Positions 51,860 to 61,963 of a stretch of 64,000 nucleotides of DNA are shown here, in pieces. The notes beneath the pieces are model-generated. The model saw nothing but the letters and a program-made list of their open reading frames with translations, had not been told where the DNA came from and made no database searches. The stretch covers positions 124,001 through 188,000 of the forward strand of contig NZ_JAAOIW010000011.1 in NCBI RefSeq assembly GCF_011440305.1. Direction: 5' to 3'. Each line of letters starts with the position of its first letter. Within the stretch, counting starts at the first letter, position 1. Position numbers and translations under genes: made by a program. This DNA is from Paenibacillus agricola. GTDB lineage: Bacteria > Bacillota > Bacilli > Paenibacillales > NBRC-103111.

Positions 51860-52768
51860 ATGTATGTGAGCTATTTATTCCTGGGATCTTATATCATATT
51901 AGCAATCTGGATCATTGGTTTTGTCACAATTTTACGCAAACGATTGTCTTGCATGGCTGGCATGATGGCCGCTATGGTCTTAGGCATGTCCATGGGGTTA
52001 GGAATGGGTACGCTTATAGCCACTTTGCTTCCGGATCAATTTTTCCAATCGGCTATGATTAGCATGTTAATCGGAGGGTTAATTGGAACTCTAGCTGGGC
52101 TGCCCATAAGTATTATGGCCGTATTAGACGGTATGTTGGCAGGCATTATGGGTGGAATGATGGGAGCAATGCTTATTGTCATGGTTCCAGTAACTGATTT
52201 AAACCCGACTTTGAAAATTATCGCCGTTTTATGCTACGGCATTAACTTTATTTTGTTGATTATGCTTCAAGGTGATGTCAAAGCAGACCATTTAAGTCAA
52301 AAATCGTTTATATTATCAAAGCCTTTACCCATGTTCCTGATCATTTGTATAGGTCTTTCCCTTATGTTTCAATCAACAATAATCGAGGATAGTCCAAATA
52401 ATAATCTTGCCTATCAAACAGATTCGGAACCAACAGGCACTAGCGAACATAACCATGCTGATACTAATAATACTGTTACACCCACCAATAAAAACGATCA
52501 GGAATTACTTATCATAGCAACAGATTATAGTTTCTCTGTTCAAACGATTAACTTAAACTCCAAGCAAACTGTAAAAATCACTTTAGAGAATAAAGGAAAG
52601 GTTGAGCATGATTTTGAAATATCAGGTACAGCTGTTCATGTCCATGCAGGTCCGGGTAAGAGTAGCAGTAAATTAGCGACTTTTAAAAAACCGGGTCAAT
52701 ATAAAGCCGTTTGTACCCTGCCTGGACATAAAGAGGCTGGCATGATTTCCATTGTAAACATCTCGTAA
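51860..52768 (+). CDS. Integral membrane protein with C-terminal cupredoxin domain
   Basis: 302 residues: five or more membrane segments rich in Met and Gly (MMAAMVLGMSMGLGMG, MLAGIMGGMMGAML), an Asn/Thr-rich linker, and a cupredoxin domain with type-1 copper ligands: His in VEHDFEI, Cys-His-Met in CTLPGHKEAGM. AAGGAG lies 11 nt before the ATG. It is divergent from the response regulator. It would hold copper at the outer membrane face; electron transfer or copper handling is inferred. Confidence 0.8.
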   Translation: MYVSYLFLGSYIILAIWIIGFVTILRKRLSCMAGMMAAMVLGMSMGLGMGTLIATLLPDQFFQSAMISMLIGGLIGTLAGLPISIMAVLDGMLAGIMGGMMGAMLIVMVPVTDLNPTLKIIAVLCYGINFILLIMLQGDVKADHLSQKSFILSKPLPMFLIICIGLSLMFQSTIIEDSPNNNLAYQTDSEPTGTSEHNHADTNNTVTPTNKNDQELLIIATDYSFSVQTINLNSKQTVKITLENKGKVEHDFEISGTAVHVHAGPGKSSSKLATFKKPGQYKAVCTLPGHKEAGMISIVNIS

Positions 52769-52806
52769 AATGTTCAACATGTTTCTATTTCACACTTTCC
52801 GTCTGA

Positions 52807-52852
52807 TTATAAAATATCCCGACCTGATTCGGGCCGGGATGGGAGTATCTTT
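52807..52852. terminator. Terminator after the cupredoxin gene
   Basis: ATCCCG-CC ... GG-CCGGGAT with a 7-nt loop, followed by GGGAGTATCTTTTTATAT. It separates the convergent cell-wall-binding lipoprotein. Confidence 0.65.
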
Positions 52853-52904
52853 TTATATATGCAAACAGGTACCAAGGTGATTAATAATCAAATAGACAGC
52901 ACGG

Positions 52905-54206
52905 TTAATGCTTCATCCCCGGCATATTGGGCATGTTATCACCCGTCCCTTCAGCTGGCTTTGGAGGAGTTTCCGTTTGGGTATTCCCAGTCCCATGAGC
53001 TCCGTGACCTTCACCTGATTCAGAGACAATTTCCAACATAGAATCAATTTCCCCCTGTTCCACAGCGGTAAGTACGTCCTCACTTCCAGTCAGCCAAGCA
53101 TGGTTGTAAGGGCCTTCCGTGGGTGCCTTCTTGTACTTTGGCTCAACTGACATCAGATAGGCCATGACTGAATCCGGCATCTTATCTTTATCTGTCCAAA
53201 GTAACGGTGCATGCTTACCCAAATGTGAGAACGGAGCCGCGGCTAAGGCCAAAGCAGGTGAATTTTTATTCACAAAGGAGAAATTGTGTCCCGGTGTTGT
53301 AATCCCCCATCCAAAGTCAGTTGCGAGATCTTTGTACTTCGCAAAAGCTATAGCATTCTCATAGGCGTCGTTGCCAGCAATTCGAACGACCCTCCCAAAT
53401 TGTCCAAGCTGTTGTTCTGTGGAGGCAGAGACAACTGTTTCGGGGCCTATAATGTAAATATTCGCTTTGCCTCCGCGAGTCTTTAATGCATCTGCCGTCT
53501 CCTGTGGGACCTCATCCTTTTTAACATATAGCAGTGGCTCAGGCATGTGAGCAATCCAATTCAATGCAGGCATTGTAAATTCTTGACTGTCCATGGAACC
53601 CACAATCACCGAAGGCGGGTTTTCTTGAGCTACCTTTGTATAGTATGCATCAACTTGTTTTGCTATTGCAGCAGCATTTCCGCCTGTAATTTTATCTAGC
53701 TTTAAACCAACCTCTTTCACTTGATCCTCTACTTTTTGATCGAAATCGCCGACTATTATGACTTGAACACCATTGTTCATATCTACCCCCTTGGGCTTTA
53801 GTCGCTTTAACTCATTAAGGGTGGCTTCAGGAATTCCGTCTTTGTTCGCAAATAAAATAGGACCATTGTTAGGGTGGTGGATTAAATCTGCACTGACAAG
53901 TGTCGTTTGCCAATTATTAGGATCGGCTAAAATGACACCTCCCGGACGATTTTCATCACTTGTCGCCATCCATAGCGTTTTTGAAACCAGCACAGCAGCC
54001 TCAATGGGATCGCTCGTATTGATTCTTGTCGTATTTTTAGATGCAATCCAAGGCACATTTGAAGTAGCAACTACCCCAGTTTGCTGCCCCGCACTCCCCT
54101 TGTCGGGAGTTACTTGAGGAGGTGCATTATTTTGGTTATTTAAACAACCTGTTACTGCAAAAGCTGTGACTAGAGAAGCGATACCCAATTTTATCGTTTT
54201 TTTCAT
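52905..54206 (-). CDS. Cell-wall-binding repeat (CWB2-like) lipoprotein
   Basis: A 433-residue lipoprotein with lipobox VTGC, AGGAGAGG upstream, and CWB2-like repeats: GVILADPNNWQ(T), PILFANKDGIPEATLNEL(K) and PLLYVKKDEVPQETADAL, the PILLT-x-K-x-x-(I/L)P theme seen in cell-wall-binding repeat 2 proteins. The C-terminus is His/Gly rich (GHGAHGTG ... MPGMKH). It lies next to the cupredoxin gene, so the Met/His-rich tail may be metal linked. Function beyond wall association is unknown. Confidence 0.7.
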   Translation of the reverse strand: MKKTIKLGIASLVTAFAVTGCLNNQNNAPPQVTPDKGSAGQQTGVVATSNVPWIASKNTTRINTSDPIEAAVLVSKTLWMATSDENRPGGVILADPNNWQTTLVSADLIHHPNNGPILFANKDGIPEATLNELKRLKPKGVDMNNGVQVIIVGDFDQKVEDQVKEVGLKLDKITGGNAAAIAKQVDAYYTKVAQENPPSVIVGSMDSQEFTMPALNWIAHMPEPLLYVKKDEVPQETADALKTRGGKANIYIIGPETVVSASTEQQLGQFGRVVRIAGNDAYENAIAFAKYKDLATDFGWGITTPGHNFSFVNKNSPALALAAAPFSHLGKHAPLLWTDKDKMPDSVMAYLMSVEPKYKKAPTEGPYNHAWLTGSEDVLTAVEQGEIDSMLEIVSESGEGHGAHGTGNTQTETPPKPAEGTGDNMPNMPGMKH

Positions 54207-54209
54207 GTA

Positions 54210-54700
54210 ATTTCCTCTCCTTTTCTGATAATTTTTGCTTTTCTATACGATATATTACCCAAATTCTGAAACCACCAATGTACAGAGAATTTCAACGTTT
54301 ACTGAGGTCGATTTATTCAACGGACGAATTTTACAGCAGTGGTCATCCAGCCACGGGGACAAGACTTAAAAACCCTCTGGGTATTATTAAAAGTTTGGAC
54401 TAGGGTGAGAATCTGGTTTGGGAAGCAACTAGTGATTTTCATACCATGACAATTTGGATATAAAACTCATGCTATCTATGTTTTAACGAGCAATCAAACC
54501 CTCGAATGAAAACGCCAGCTTAATACTTTACCAAATAAAAACTTTGCCGGGTCCTACAGAAGTCTTTATATAGAAATCAATAATGTCTTTAAGAGGTGTC
54601 TAGATTTGATTAAAAAGAGTAAAGCGTTGTAAAATAACTGCGTCCACTCCTCTTAATATTGGGTATTGCGACAAGAAATTTTCATTCCTGTGACTTCCCT
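54210..54700. other. Gene-free stretch
   Basis: About 490 bp between two minus-strand genes. No ORF with a ribosome site, no riboswitch consensus and no long palindrome was seen. Confidence 0.4.
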
Positions 54701-54707
54701 TACAAAG

Positions 54708-55796
54708 TTAATAAGCGACTCTTTTTGCCGAAAGAAACTTTTTGGACCAATACCCCCTGTTAACATATGTAATGTGCACACCTTTTTTGTTCGAAAATGT
54801 ATTAATCATTTTTCCATTCCCGATATATATACCAACGTGACCAACTGTTCTATTTGATTTGAACCGCCCAGGAACAGCGAAAAATACGAGATCTCCTTTC
54901 CGAAGCAGCCTTCTACTGACCCACACACCTTGCCTTGCCTGATTACGAGAAATCCTGGTCAGTTTAACACCGAACTTCCCAAACACATACTGTGTATAAG
55001 ATGAGCAATCAAATTTGCCAGTGCGCTGGTACGGCCCTGTTCCAAAGTCATAAGGCACACCTAGATATCTTCTAGCTACCCTGATCAAACTATTCATATT
55101 AATGTTTCTCAATGCTGCGGCTTGAAAAGACTTTCCGTCTTCTCCCCCGCCTGTTTGCCCCGGCCCTTGTCCCTGGCTAATTTGCTCATCTATTGTATTT
55201 TGTTCGGTCGATAGATCGGTTTCACCTTCCGGATCATCACCTTTAAAAGGATCATTTGGATCGTCCCCGAAAAAGTCTACCTCAGTTGTATCTGTTTCTT
55301 CTGCATCATCCAAATTTTCCATACCCGGTTCTAGTGATACGCCGTGAACGATCAGTTCGTTTTCTACAACTTTATAGTGCATATCTTCCTTGAAAACATC
55401 GTCCATCACATCAACAGAAACATGCATTTTTCCATCTATCATGTTTGGAGCTGACGATAATTGAATGATTTTTTCTTCTATTTCAGCCTGGGTAGAGTTC
55501 ATGGTTAATTGGTAAAATGCATCGATGTCCCCAATAGCCAATGAAGTTGTTTCCGGAATCCACTTCGTTTGAAAACCTATGACATTAGTTAGCTCCTGAA
55601 GTGGTACATATTTCATTCCATTTTGTTCGACTAAGGGAATTCTCGCATCATCAGGGGAAAGAGCTAATTGGCGTATTGTATTGCTTTGATTTTGCGATTT
55701 TTCTACGCCCTGCGAATTTCTATTGGTGCAGGCACTTGAAACAATTAGCACAACTGCTAATAAAACCGCTATGAAGTACCTCGTTCTTTTTACCAT
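54708..55796 (-). CDS. NlpC/P60 lipoprotein with copper-amine-oxidase-like N-terminal region
   Basis: 362 residues; AAGGAG 10 nt before ATG; lipobox IVSSAC. The N-terminal 130 residues (YVPLQELTNVIGFQTKW ...) resemble a copper amine oxidase N-like repeat, then an acidic linker (DDAEETDTTEVDFFGDD) and an NlpC/P60 domain: FDCSSYTQYVFG, LTRISRNQARQG, RKGDLVFFAV, VGHVGIYIGNGKM. Catalytic Cys and His are present. It would cut peptidoglycan peptides from the membrane outer face. Unlike the other two NlpC genes it has no riboswitch. Confidence 0.85.
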   Translation of the reverse strand: MVKRTRYFIAVLLAVVLIVSSACTNRNSQGVEKSQNQSNTIRQLALSPDDARIPLVEQNGMKYVPLQELTNVIGFQTKWIPETTSLAIGDIDAFYQLTMNSTQAEIEEKIIQLSSAPNMIDGKMHVSVDVMDDVFKEDMHYKVVENELIVHGVSLEPGMENLDDAEETDTTEVDFFGDDPNDPFKGDDPEGETDLSTEQNTIDEQISQGQGPGQTGGGEDGKSFQAAALRNINMNSLIRVARRYLGVPYDFGTGPYQRTGKFDCSSYTQYVFGKFGVKLTRISRNQARQGVWVSRRLLRKGDLVFFAVPGRFKSNRTVGHVGIYIGNGKMINTFSNKKGVHITYVNRGYWSKKFLSAKRVAY

Positions 55797-55965
55797 GATT
55801 CCTCTGCTCCTTCATGTCAAATCATTCGAAATTTATTATGAGGTAATCATGGTTAAAATATGTACTGTTGTAGCTGCCAAATTAAGTTTAACGATTGTTT
55901 CCAGTTCTTCAAGTTTAATATATGAATATGCCTATAATGGATTTCGTAACAAGGAGGCCCTAGCA

Positions 55966-58488
55966 TGAAGAAGCACGTGCACTTCAATCCTTTTCAAAAG
56001 ATCGTTCTTATATATGTTTCACAGCTCTTGCACTTATCGGCTTACTTTGGATTATTCGATGGGTCGCCATTGATAAGGTGGGCATTCCGCAGGCTTTGGC
56101 GAATGACGAAACCCTTACGCTTTCGATGGATAATGGAGATATAGTAAGAGGAACCAGAGGTATTATTGCTACAGGCAATAAACCCGAAACCAAGCTACGC
56201 TTGCTAATTGACGATGTTCAGATGCCGACAAAACCGGTTATGCAGCAGCAAGCGTTTCTTTCCTTTGAAGCGGATGGCATGAAGTCGGGAGATGGCTTTA
56301 AGAATAGCATATGGGTGAATGACAAGCTTGCCTATACGTTCGATAAGAATTTGACGGCTTATACCAAGATGTCTATTCCTATCAATGCCAATCTGTTGCA
56401 GCTAGGAAGCAATAAAATTACACTTCGCTCGGGAACTAAGAAATCGCCTGATGATAAAGAAGGTGAGCATGACCAATGGAAATTCCGTGCCCTTAAGTTT
56501 GAGCTGGGGGATAGAACCGTTCTGGATGATCCCAATTATAAAACAGCGACCGTATACACCGTAGGAAGCTCGGTAGGTGCTGCCCATGAGGCGGCTTCTT
56601 TCCATAAGGAATTCAATTATGTAATTAAAGAAGACAAATACCGCAGCGTTTATTATTTGTGGGATACGGAGAAATTACCTGATGGTAACCACAAGGTGGA
56701 ATTGATCGCTGAAGAAGGAACGAGTAAAAAGGCCAAGACCATTATATTCCATAATAGGCAAGCTCGATGGTAAACTGATTGAGCTCCCGGCCGAGTTTCA
56801 GACAGCGGAGCTTCCGGTGGGAACGCATAAACTTGAGGTTACTACGTCTGATAAAGCGGGTAATGAAGCGAGCAATGCCGTTTCCTTTCAAGTGTTGAAT
56901 GAAATGCCCGAGCTTCCGATTCAACCATCACCGGCAGATCGAACAACAGTATCAACGGCACAGCTTAAGCTTAGTGAGCTGGTTAGTGACGCTACCAAGG
57001 ATCTTTTGGAAGTATCCTTTTATAAGGCTAGGCGCTACGATTTGAATGGACCTGGCAAGCATGAAGCTTTAAGCCATGCCGTAGACCGTGAGCCTCCTCT
57101 TGTATTAGTACCTGAGGGTGAGACCACTATGACCAATGAGCAACGTGCACTCGTTGCAACCAGGGACCAACAGTATCTGGTTAATGACAATAAAGAGAAG
57201 TTTCCTTACCATCGTTTTACTTTTGAGGTCGGCAATGACCCGCTTATCGATTCTGAGGTCGTCTGGACCGGGCATTCTTTGCCTGATCGATTGGTCACGA
57301 TGTATATATGGAATTTCGATACCTTGGAATGGGAGGATGTCGATTCGAATAAAGGCACTGAAGACTTCACGCTAAAAGGAAGGATCAAGGCGGAGCAAGT
57401 GGTCCGTAGTGGAAAAGTAGAAGTGCTCGTCCAGGATCGGATTCCTAAGCCGGATGAGTATGACTTTGCCTTCTTATGGATGACAGATACCCAATATTAT
57501 TCGGAGTCATTCCCGAAAATTTATGATCTCATGACCAAGTGTACAGTTGATAATTGGAAGGAAAAAAAGTTCAACTACTTGGTCCATACGGGAGATATTG
57601 TTAACAACTGGAATAGTAAATCCGAGTGGGAAAATGCTTCTAGAAGTATGAAAACGCTGGATGACGCTAATATTCCTTATGGGATCGTGGCAGGAAACCA
57701 TGATGTAGCCTACAACCTCGGTAACTATGAGGAATATTGGAAATATTTCGGCCGCGACCGAGTTGTGAAACAGCCTACATTCGGAGGAGACCTGAACAAT
57801 AACCGAGACCATTATGACCTCGTTTCCTTTAAAGGCAATGACTTCGTCATCGTTTATCTGGGTTGGGTAATCGACAAAAAGACTTTTGATTGGGCTGACG
57901 ATATTTTGAAAAAGTATGCGGACCGCAATGTCATTATTGCGATCTCACGAATATTTAAAGCCTAACCGTGCTTATTACGGCCAAGGCAGATGGGTATATG
58001 AGCGGCTCGTAGAGCCTAACCCCAATGTGTTCATGGTGCTGGGCGGCCACAATCCTGGTGTAGCTTACAATATCAAAAAGACCGGTGACCGCACGGTGCT
58101 CGAATTGCTGAGTGATTACCAGAATGGCCCCGAAGGTGGACAGGGCTTTATGCGTTTTCTGCAATTCGATGTGGAGAACAAGCGACTGTTCGTTAATACG
58201 TATTCGCCTTATCTGAAAAAATATAATTTTTTCAAGCCGGAGGAAGATGAATTCATTCTGCCGCTCAATCTTAAGCCGATTGAAAAGCGAGTTGCGACCG
58301 ATTATGTCGGGATTTATTCCAGAACCAATGAACTGATTGGAAAGGTATCGAAGGTTCCAAGTGGGCAAACCGCCACAGTCCCTTATCCGAATGTTCAACT
58401 GGGCCAAACGTACCCTTGGTATGCGATTGCAAGGGATGGATTCGGTGGATTAAGCAGGTCGGAGGTATGGACATTCACAGGGGAGTGA
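55966..58488 (+). pseudogene. Metallophosphoesterase with Ig-like domains, three frameshifts
   Basis: GGAGG lies 7 nt before an ATG at 55966 that breaks after a few codons; continuation in other frames (56078-56773, 56817-57965, 57916-58488) gives one protein. It has a membrane anchor (FTALALIGLLWIIRWVA), two beta-rich Ig-like domains and a calcineurin-like phosphoesterase domain (MTDTQYY, HTGDIVNNWN, GIVAGNHDV, HEYLKPN, GGHNPG), then a final fibronectin-like domain. The shifts fall near 55975, 56755 and 57940. Either a decayed gene or sequencing errors. Confidence 0.7.
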
Positions 58489-58960
58489 CCACCCAACTTT
58501 CAATGGGAGCTTCCCTCTGGACTCTCATTAGTGCCGTATTGTGAGGGGTGTTGGCGATACTCTCTAACCGTGCCTGACAGGATCCTCTTTAGTTGAGAGC
58601 CTTTAATGGATCGATGTTGGTATGGTGGCGGATGGCACGCGTGGCTTTCCCTGAGGACTCGCGCTTGCCTTAGCTTGTGTATTAAGAAAAATCGTCCGAA
58701 AGATCATTTGACGGTCGTTTTCAATGGTAATCCAAACGTTTGCGGGCTGTGTTAGTTGCGCTGGTACTATCTTATTGGTTCCTCGCACACAGCCAGCGGT
58801 TCGAAGCATGAGAGTTGCCTGCGTTCTTTTGCGGTAATATTCTCACGGCTCTCTTTCAATATGGACAGCGAAAAATCGAGCGAACTCCGCCGGGTGGTCC
58901 TCAGCCTCGCATTGATTGCGCTCCTATGCCGTCGTCACCTCAGCAAGTTCAGGACAGGGT
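58489..58960. other. No gene supported
   Basis: A minus-strand frame at 58603-58809 and a plus one nearby lack ribosome sites. The region grades from host composition into the high-GC segment; nothing else was recognised. Confidence 0.3.
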
Positions 58961-58994
58961 AAGCTCGGTCGAGGCCGAGCAGGAGTCGCTGCTT

Positions 58995-59516
58995 CTACGG
59001 CTGCGACACCTTACGCTGCTCCTGCTGCTTACGCCATCCGTACCGGGTCAAGCCCCGCGGCTTATACACCGACAGCGTCACGATTACGAGCAACACCAGC
59101 AGGCCGACCCCGGGGTGGAGGAATTGGCTCCCGCCCACGAGCCTGCCGAGATCGGCACTGGGGTCTGCCGCTACGCCTGCTAGGAAGCTCACTGTCTGCG
59201 TGTACGACAGCAGGACGAGGGTGGCAAGGACAGTTAGTAGGAGTTTCGCCAAGACCCAGTAGTGTCGGAACAAGCCCCACGGGGTACCCAGTGACATGAT
59301 AAGCCCAGTTAGCAGCGAGGCGAAGGCCAGCGGAACGAGGGCGAACCAGGTGATCGGCTCTATCGCGATAAAGGCGGCACGCACCGTCTGAGCATCCTGG
59401 CTGGTCTGAGTAGCGACGACGAGAGCTAGGTAAGCAACGACCGCGCCGATCCAACTGACCGAGGAAGTGACATGCGCGGTGAGCGCGAACTTCCGGAGGC
59501 CGGGTTTCATGATCAT
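58995..59516 (-). CDS. Four-helix membrane protein in the high-GC segment
   Basis: A 173-residue protein with about four membrane helices: FALTAHVTSSVSWIGAVVAY, ITWFALVPLAFASLLTGLIM, LAKLLLTVLATLVLLSY and PGVGLLVLLVIVTLSVY. It ends basic (RYGWRKQQEQRK). It may be a DUF2269-like membrane protein; uncertain. The ATG follows an imperfect GGAGTG site and overlaps the upstream 71-residue gene by 4 nt. Codon use is G/C-rich, pointing to transfer from a high-GC bacterium, perhaps an actinomycete or a high-GC Firmicute. Confidence 0.65.
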   Translation of the reverse strand: MIMKPGLRKFALTAHVTSSVSWIGAVVAYLALVVATQTSQDAQTVRAAFIAIEPITWFALVPLAFASLLTGLIMSLGTPWGLFRHYWVLAKLLLTVLATLVLLSYTQTVSFLAGVAADPSADLGRLVGGSQFLHPGVGLLVLLVIVTLSVYKPRGLTRYGWRKQQEQRKVSQP

Positions 59517-59728
59517 GGCTGTTTCACTCCTTGCTCTATGCCGCTGGAGGACGGCATGTGGCGCATAGGGCCGTGTTGACCACCGCCGAAGAGCATGAGA
59601 CCGACGATCAGTAGGACCAGGACGATTGCGATGATCCCAGACACCTTCACCCAGCGTGGTGTGCGCGGTGGTCGATCCTCTGTCGGCCTCTCGCCGTTGT
59701 CGCTGTTGGAGTTTGGTAATTTACTCAT
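59513..59728 (-). CDS. Small single-helix membrane protein
   Basis: AGAGGAGG lies 8 nt before ATG. The 71-residue product has a charged N-terminus (MSKLPNSNSDNGERPTEDRPP), one membrane helix (SGIIAIVLVLLIVGLMLFGG) and a short external tail. The C-terminal tail of a similar protein, with a different ending, is read at 46.4 kb beside copy 1. It is co-translated with the four-helix protein. Confidence 0.6.
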   Translation of the reverse strand: MSKLPNSNSDNGERPTEDRPPRTPRWVKVSGIIAIVLVLLIVGLMLFGGGQHGPMRHMPSSSGIEQGVKQP

Positions 59729-59819
59729 TGAGATTTCCTCCTCTTTGTTTTCATGATCTCTTATTGCAAAATCCAGTATAGCAATGTTTTATGAACAGAA
59801 GATGGCCGTGGCCGGAGAA

Positions 59820-60650
59820 TCACTCTTTTCCAGGTTTTTTAGACATGTTCGGAGCTATAGGGAGTGTAAAAATGAAGACTGACCCCATTCCCACTTCACT
59901 CTTCACGTGAATGAGGCTTTTATGGAGATCTAATATGTGCTTAACAATAGACAGGCCAAGTCCCGTACCCACCTTTTTAGTTCGGGCAATATCTGATTTA
60001 TAAAATCGTTCCCATATATCCTGGATTCCCGAGCACACATAACGAGGAATCTTTCAATATTCACCATGCAAGGCGATACAGTTCAGACTTCGAACCATTT
60101 ACAAACCATAAATTACAAATTTAAGGATGTAATTGCTGTTAAATGAGATTTTTAATCTCCTAATTATATTTTTGAGGTATAAACTGAGTTCATAGAGCCA
60201 CACAAATAATGGAAGAGATCCTCGTTATGAATAGAAGTACATAACGATCAATTTAAAGGTCTTTATCCACAAAAATCCCTTGGTATTACTGGATTTTTGC
60301 TCAATCCTCGTTATGTAAATTCGGGAATCCAGGATATATACTTGATCAATCCGATCCGGATCGGCAAAAACGTGGATGTCTTGTGCTTCTTCAGATATCA
60401 ATTCCACATTGACTTGTTTTTTCACAAATTCAGCTTCCATGCGAGCCATAGCTAGGCGAACCAGTTCCGACAAATTACAATTTACTGGTCGGACTTCCAA
60501 CTGCCCCGCTTCTATTCGAGCCATATCGAGAAGATCATTGACCAGCTTAATCATTCGCTTGGTTTGTACATCCATGATCGTAAAATAGTGGCGCTTTCGT
60601 TCGCCCGGTATCGTATCATCCAGAAACTGAAAGAAGTTTAACTTGCTTGT
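59820..60650 (-). pseudogene. Histidine kinase pseudogene interrupted by a MITE-like insertion
   Basis: Before the insertion on the minus strand are the kinase helix (FLDDTIPGERKRHYFT ... MIKLVNDLLDMARIEAGQ) and the start of the ATPase domain (IHVFADPDRIDQV). After it comes WERFYKSD, GLGLSIVKHIL and VGMGSVFIFTLP. About 110 codons with the N and G1 boxes are missing. The predicted N-terminus (MHEQAS, stop) is also shifted. Fragments match the remnant at 45.7 kb. Confidence 0.7.
60014..60339. mobile_element. MITE-like element with ~33-bp terminal inverted repeats
   Basis: The left end reads ATATATCCTGGATTCCCGA then ACATAACGAGGA; the right end is its inverted copy (TCCTCGTTATGT then TCGGGAATCCAGGATATAT) with a 4-nt difference (GCAC versus ATTT). 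The 326-bp insert has no ORF. It lies exactly where the kinase is broken. A TA-type target duplication cannot be ruled out because both flanks start or end with TAT. Confidence 0.7.
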
Positions 60651-60698
60651 TCATGCATCGGCCTCCTAATTCATTTACATCTATATTAGCATCTTTTT

Positions 60699-60754
60699 AT
60701 GAATAGAAAGTGAACAAAACAACATACTACCAGCCTTGTTCACTTTCTATTCAT
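60699..60754. repeat. Perfect 19-bp inverted repeat
   Basis: ATGAATAGAAAGTGAACAA (60699-60717) and its perfect complement TTGTTCACTTTCTATTCAT (60736-60754) with an 18-bp spacer, between the kinase remnant and the Lgt gene. It may be an operator for a dimeric regulator or a palindromic mobile element end. The rest of the 60650-60912 gap has no gene. Confidence 0.8.
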
Positions 60755-60912
60755 GTTTCTTTAGTATTGTATAGATCATCAGAATTTTACAGATAACAAA
60801 GGTAGATAGTAGGCAAGTATATGAGAAAACTAGAAACAATATTTTATCGTAATATCATCACTCTGTCCCTTTTCATTACTCCATCCAACGATTTGCACTT
60901 AAAATGTTAACA

Positions 60913-61704
60913 TTATTTACCGAATGGCACAGTCAATCGATTCATTTTATGCTGTAGAGTAAAGTAAGTCATAATAACTATACTCGTCAGAATAACAGCA
61001 ACACTCGTCCATTGACCTGCTGTCCAATCCAAGGCGTAACGAGGAGAGTCCCCTCTCAAAAATTCAAGCATAAATCTTCCTGACGCATACAGTATATTAT
61101 AGGTTAAGAAAAGAAATCCTTTTGGCCATTCTTTATTTTTCAACATAAGCAAAATGGCGAACACAATGAAGTCCCATTGACCCTCCCACACTTCGGCTGG
61201 CCATAACGGTTGGGAACCATATTCTTCATAGGCCATCGTTCCTTCCGGGTATACGATGCCAAAGCCGGAATTTGTAGGAGAACCATAAGCATCGCCATTA
61301 AGAAAGCATGCTATTCTTCCAACAGCTTGTCCCAATATAATCGCTGGAGCCAGCACATCCGCTAATTCCCAGAACGATATTCGCTGGATTCGGCAATAGA
61401 TAGCGGCGACAATGAATCCTCCTACCAATGCACCTTGGATGGCAATGCCACCATTCCATATAGCAGGGATTTCAGAAAGGTTCTGGGAATAATACCCCCA
61501 TTGGAAAAAGAAAACATGCCAGACACGCGCTCCCAAAAGTGCACCGACGATAGAATACATAACAAGATTAGGGACATGCTTCTGATATTTCGTATCTCTC
61601 GCGAGATACATGGCCACACCAAGACCCAATAGTACAGCCAATGCAACTACGAGCCCATAAGAACGTACAGGATAATTACCTATATGAAACAAAACGACCC
61701 TCAT
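60913..61704 (-). CDS. lgt: Prolipoprotein diacylglyceryl transferase
   Basis: A 263-residue seven-helix membrane enzyme that transfers diacylglycerol from phosphatidylglycerol to lipobox cysteine. Typical features: GNYPVRSYGL near the N-terminus, the GGIAIQGAL loop (family H-G-G/R-G-G-L), the Lgt signature as GRIACFLNGDAYG (usual GRxGNFxNGE, here slightly divergent) and a C-terminal FMLEFLRGD. The start has AAAGGGG upstream. It is the second lgt-type gene of this small cluster. Confidence 0.88.
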   Translation of the reverse strand: MRVVLFHIGNYPVRSYGLVVALAVLLGLGVAMYLARDTKYQKHVPNLVMYSIVGALLGARVWHVFFFQWGYYSQNLSEIPAIWNGGIAIQGALVGGFIVAAIYCRIQRISFWELADVLAPAIILGQAVGRIACFLNGDAYGSPTNSGFGIVYPEGTMAYEEYGSQPLWPAEVWEGQWDFIVFAILLMLKNKEWPKGFLFLTYNILYASGRFMLEFLRGDSPRYALDWTAGQWTSVAVILTSIVIMTYFTLQHKMNRLTVPFGK

Positions 61705-61720
61705 GCTTAAAACCCCTTTA

Positions 61721-61963
61721 TTATATTTTTCGCTTGTGAGCTTTACTCGGATTTATCAACTGCTCCCTAACAGCGTCCGGATTTAATTGTGTGACCATAC
61801 ACAAAGCCTCAAACCACTCAGTCTCTATGAATATTAATGCATCCTGCTTTATCTGATAGAATTGTCCTTTTTTCTTCGCTCGAATTTTCAGGTCGGATTT
61901 CGTCAATAGCAGCATTTCTTGAATCAGATGATAGTAACCCGATTCCATCATGTTGTATCCCAT
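61721..61963 (-). CDS. Small hypothetical protein between the two Lgt-like genes
   Basis: The ATG at 61963 has GGAGG 9 nt upstream. The 80-residue product is soluble and basic (LTKSDLKIRAKKKGQFY, PSKAHKRKI). Its first 146 nt overlap the C-terminal codons of the Lgt-like gene in another frame, so one of the two ends may be artefactual. No family recognised. Confidence 0.45.
   Translation of the reverse strand: MGYNMMESGYYHLIQEMLLLTKSDLKIRAKKKGQFYQIKQDALIFIETEWFEALCMVTQLNPDAVREQLINPSKAHKRKI

Larger units (their letters stand above)
58870..59730. repeat. High-GC segment, copy 2, duplicate of 45.8-46.5 kb
   Basis: GC-rich DNA in an AT-rich setting. From GGTCGAGGCCGAGCAGGAG at about 58965 it parallels copy 1 through the membrane-protein gene to about 59520, after which the two diverge. 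Confidence 0.85.

Noticed and set aside
58603-58809. Possible gene on the minus strand
   Set aside because: No ribosome site, no motif and odd composition.
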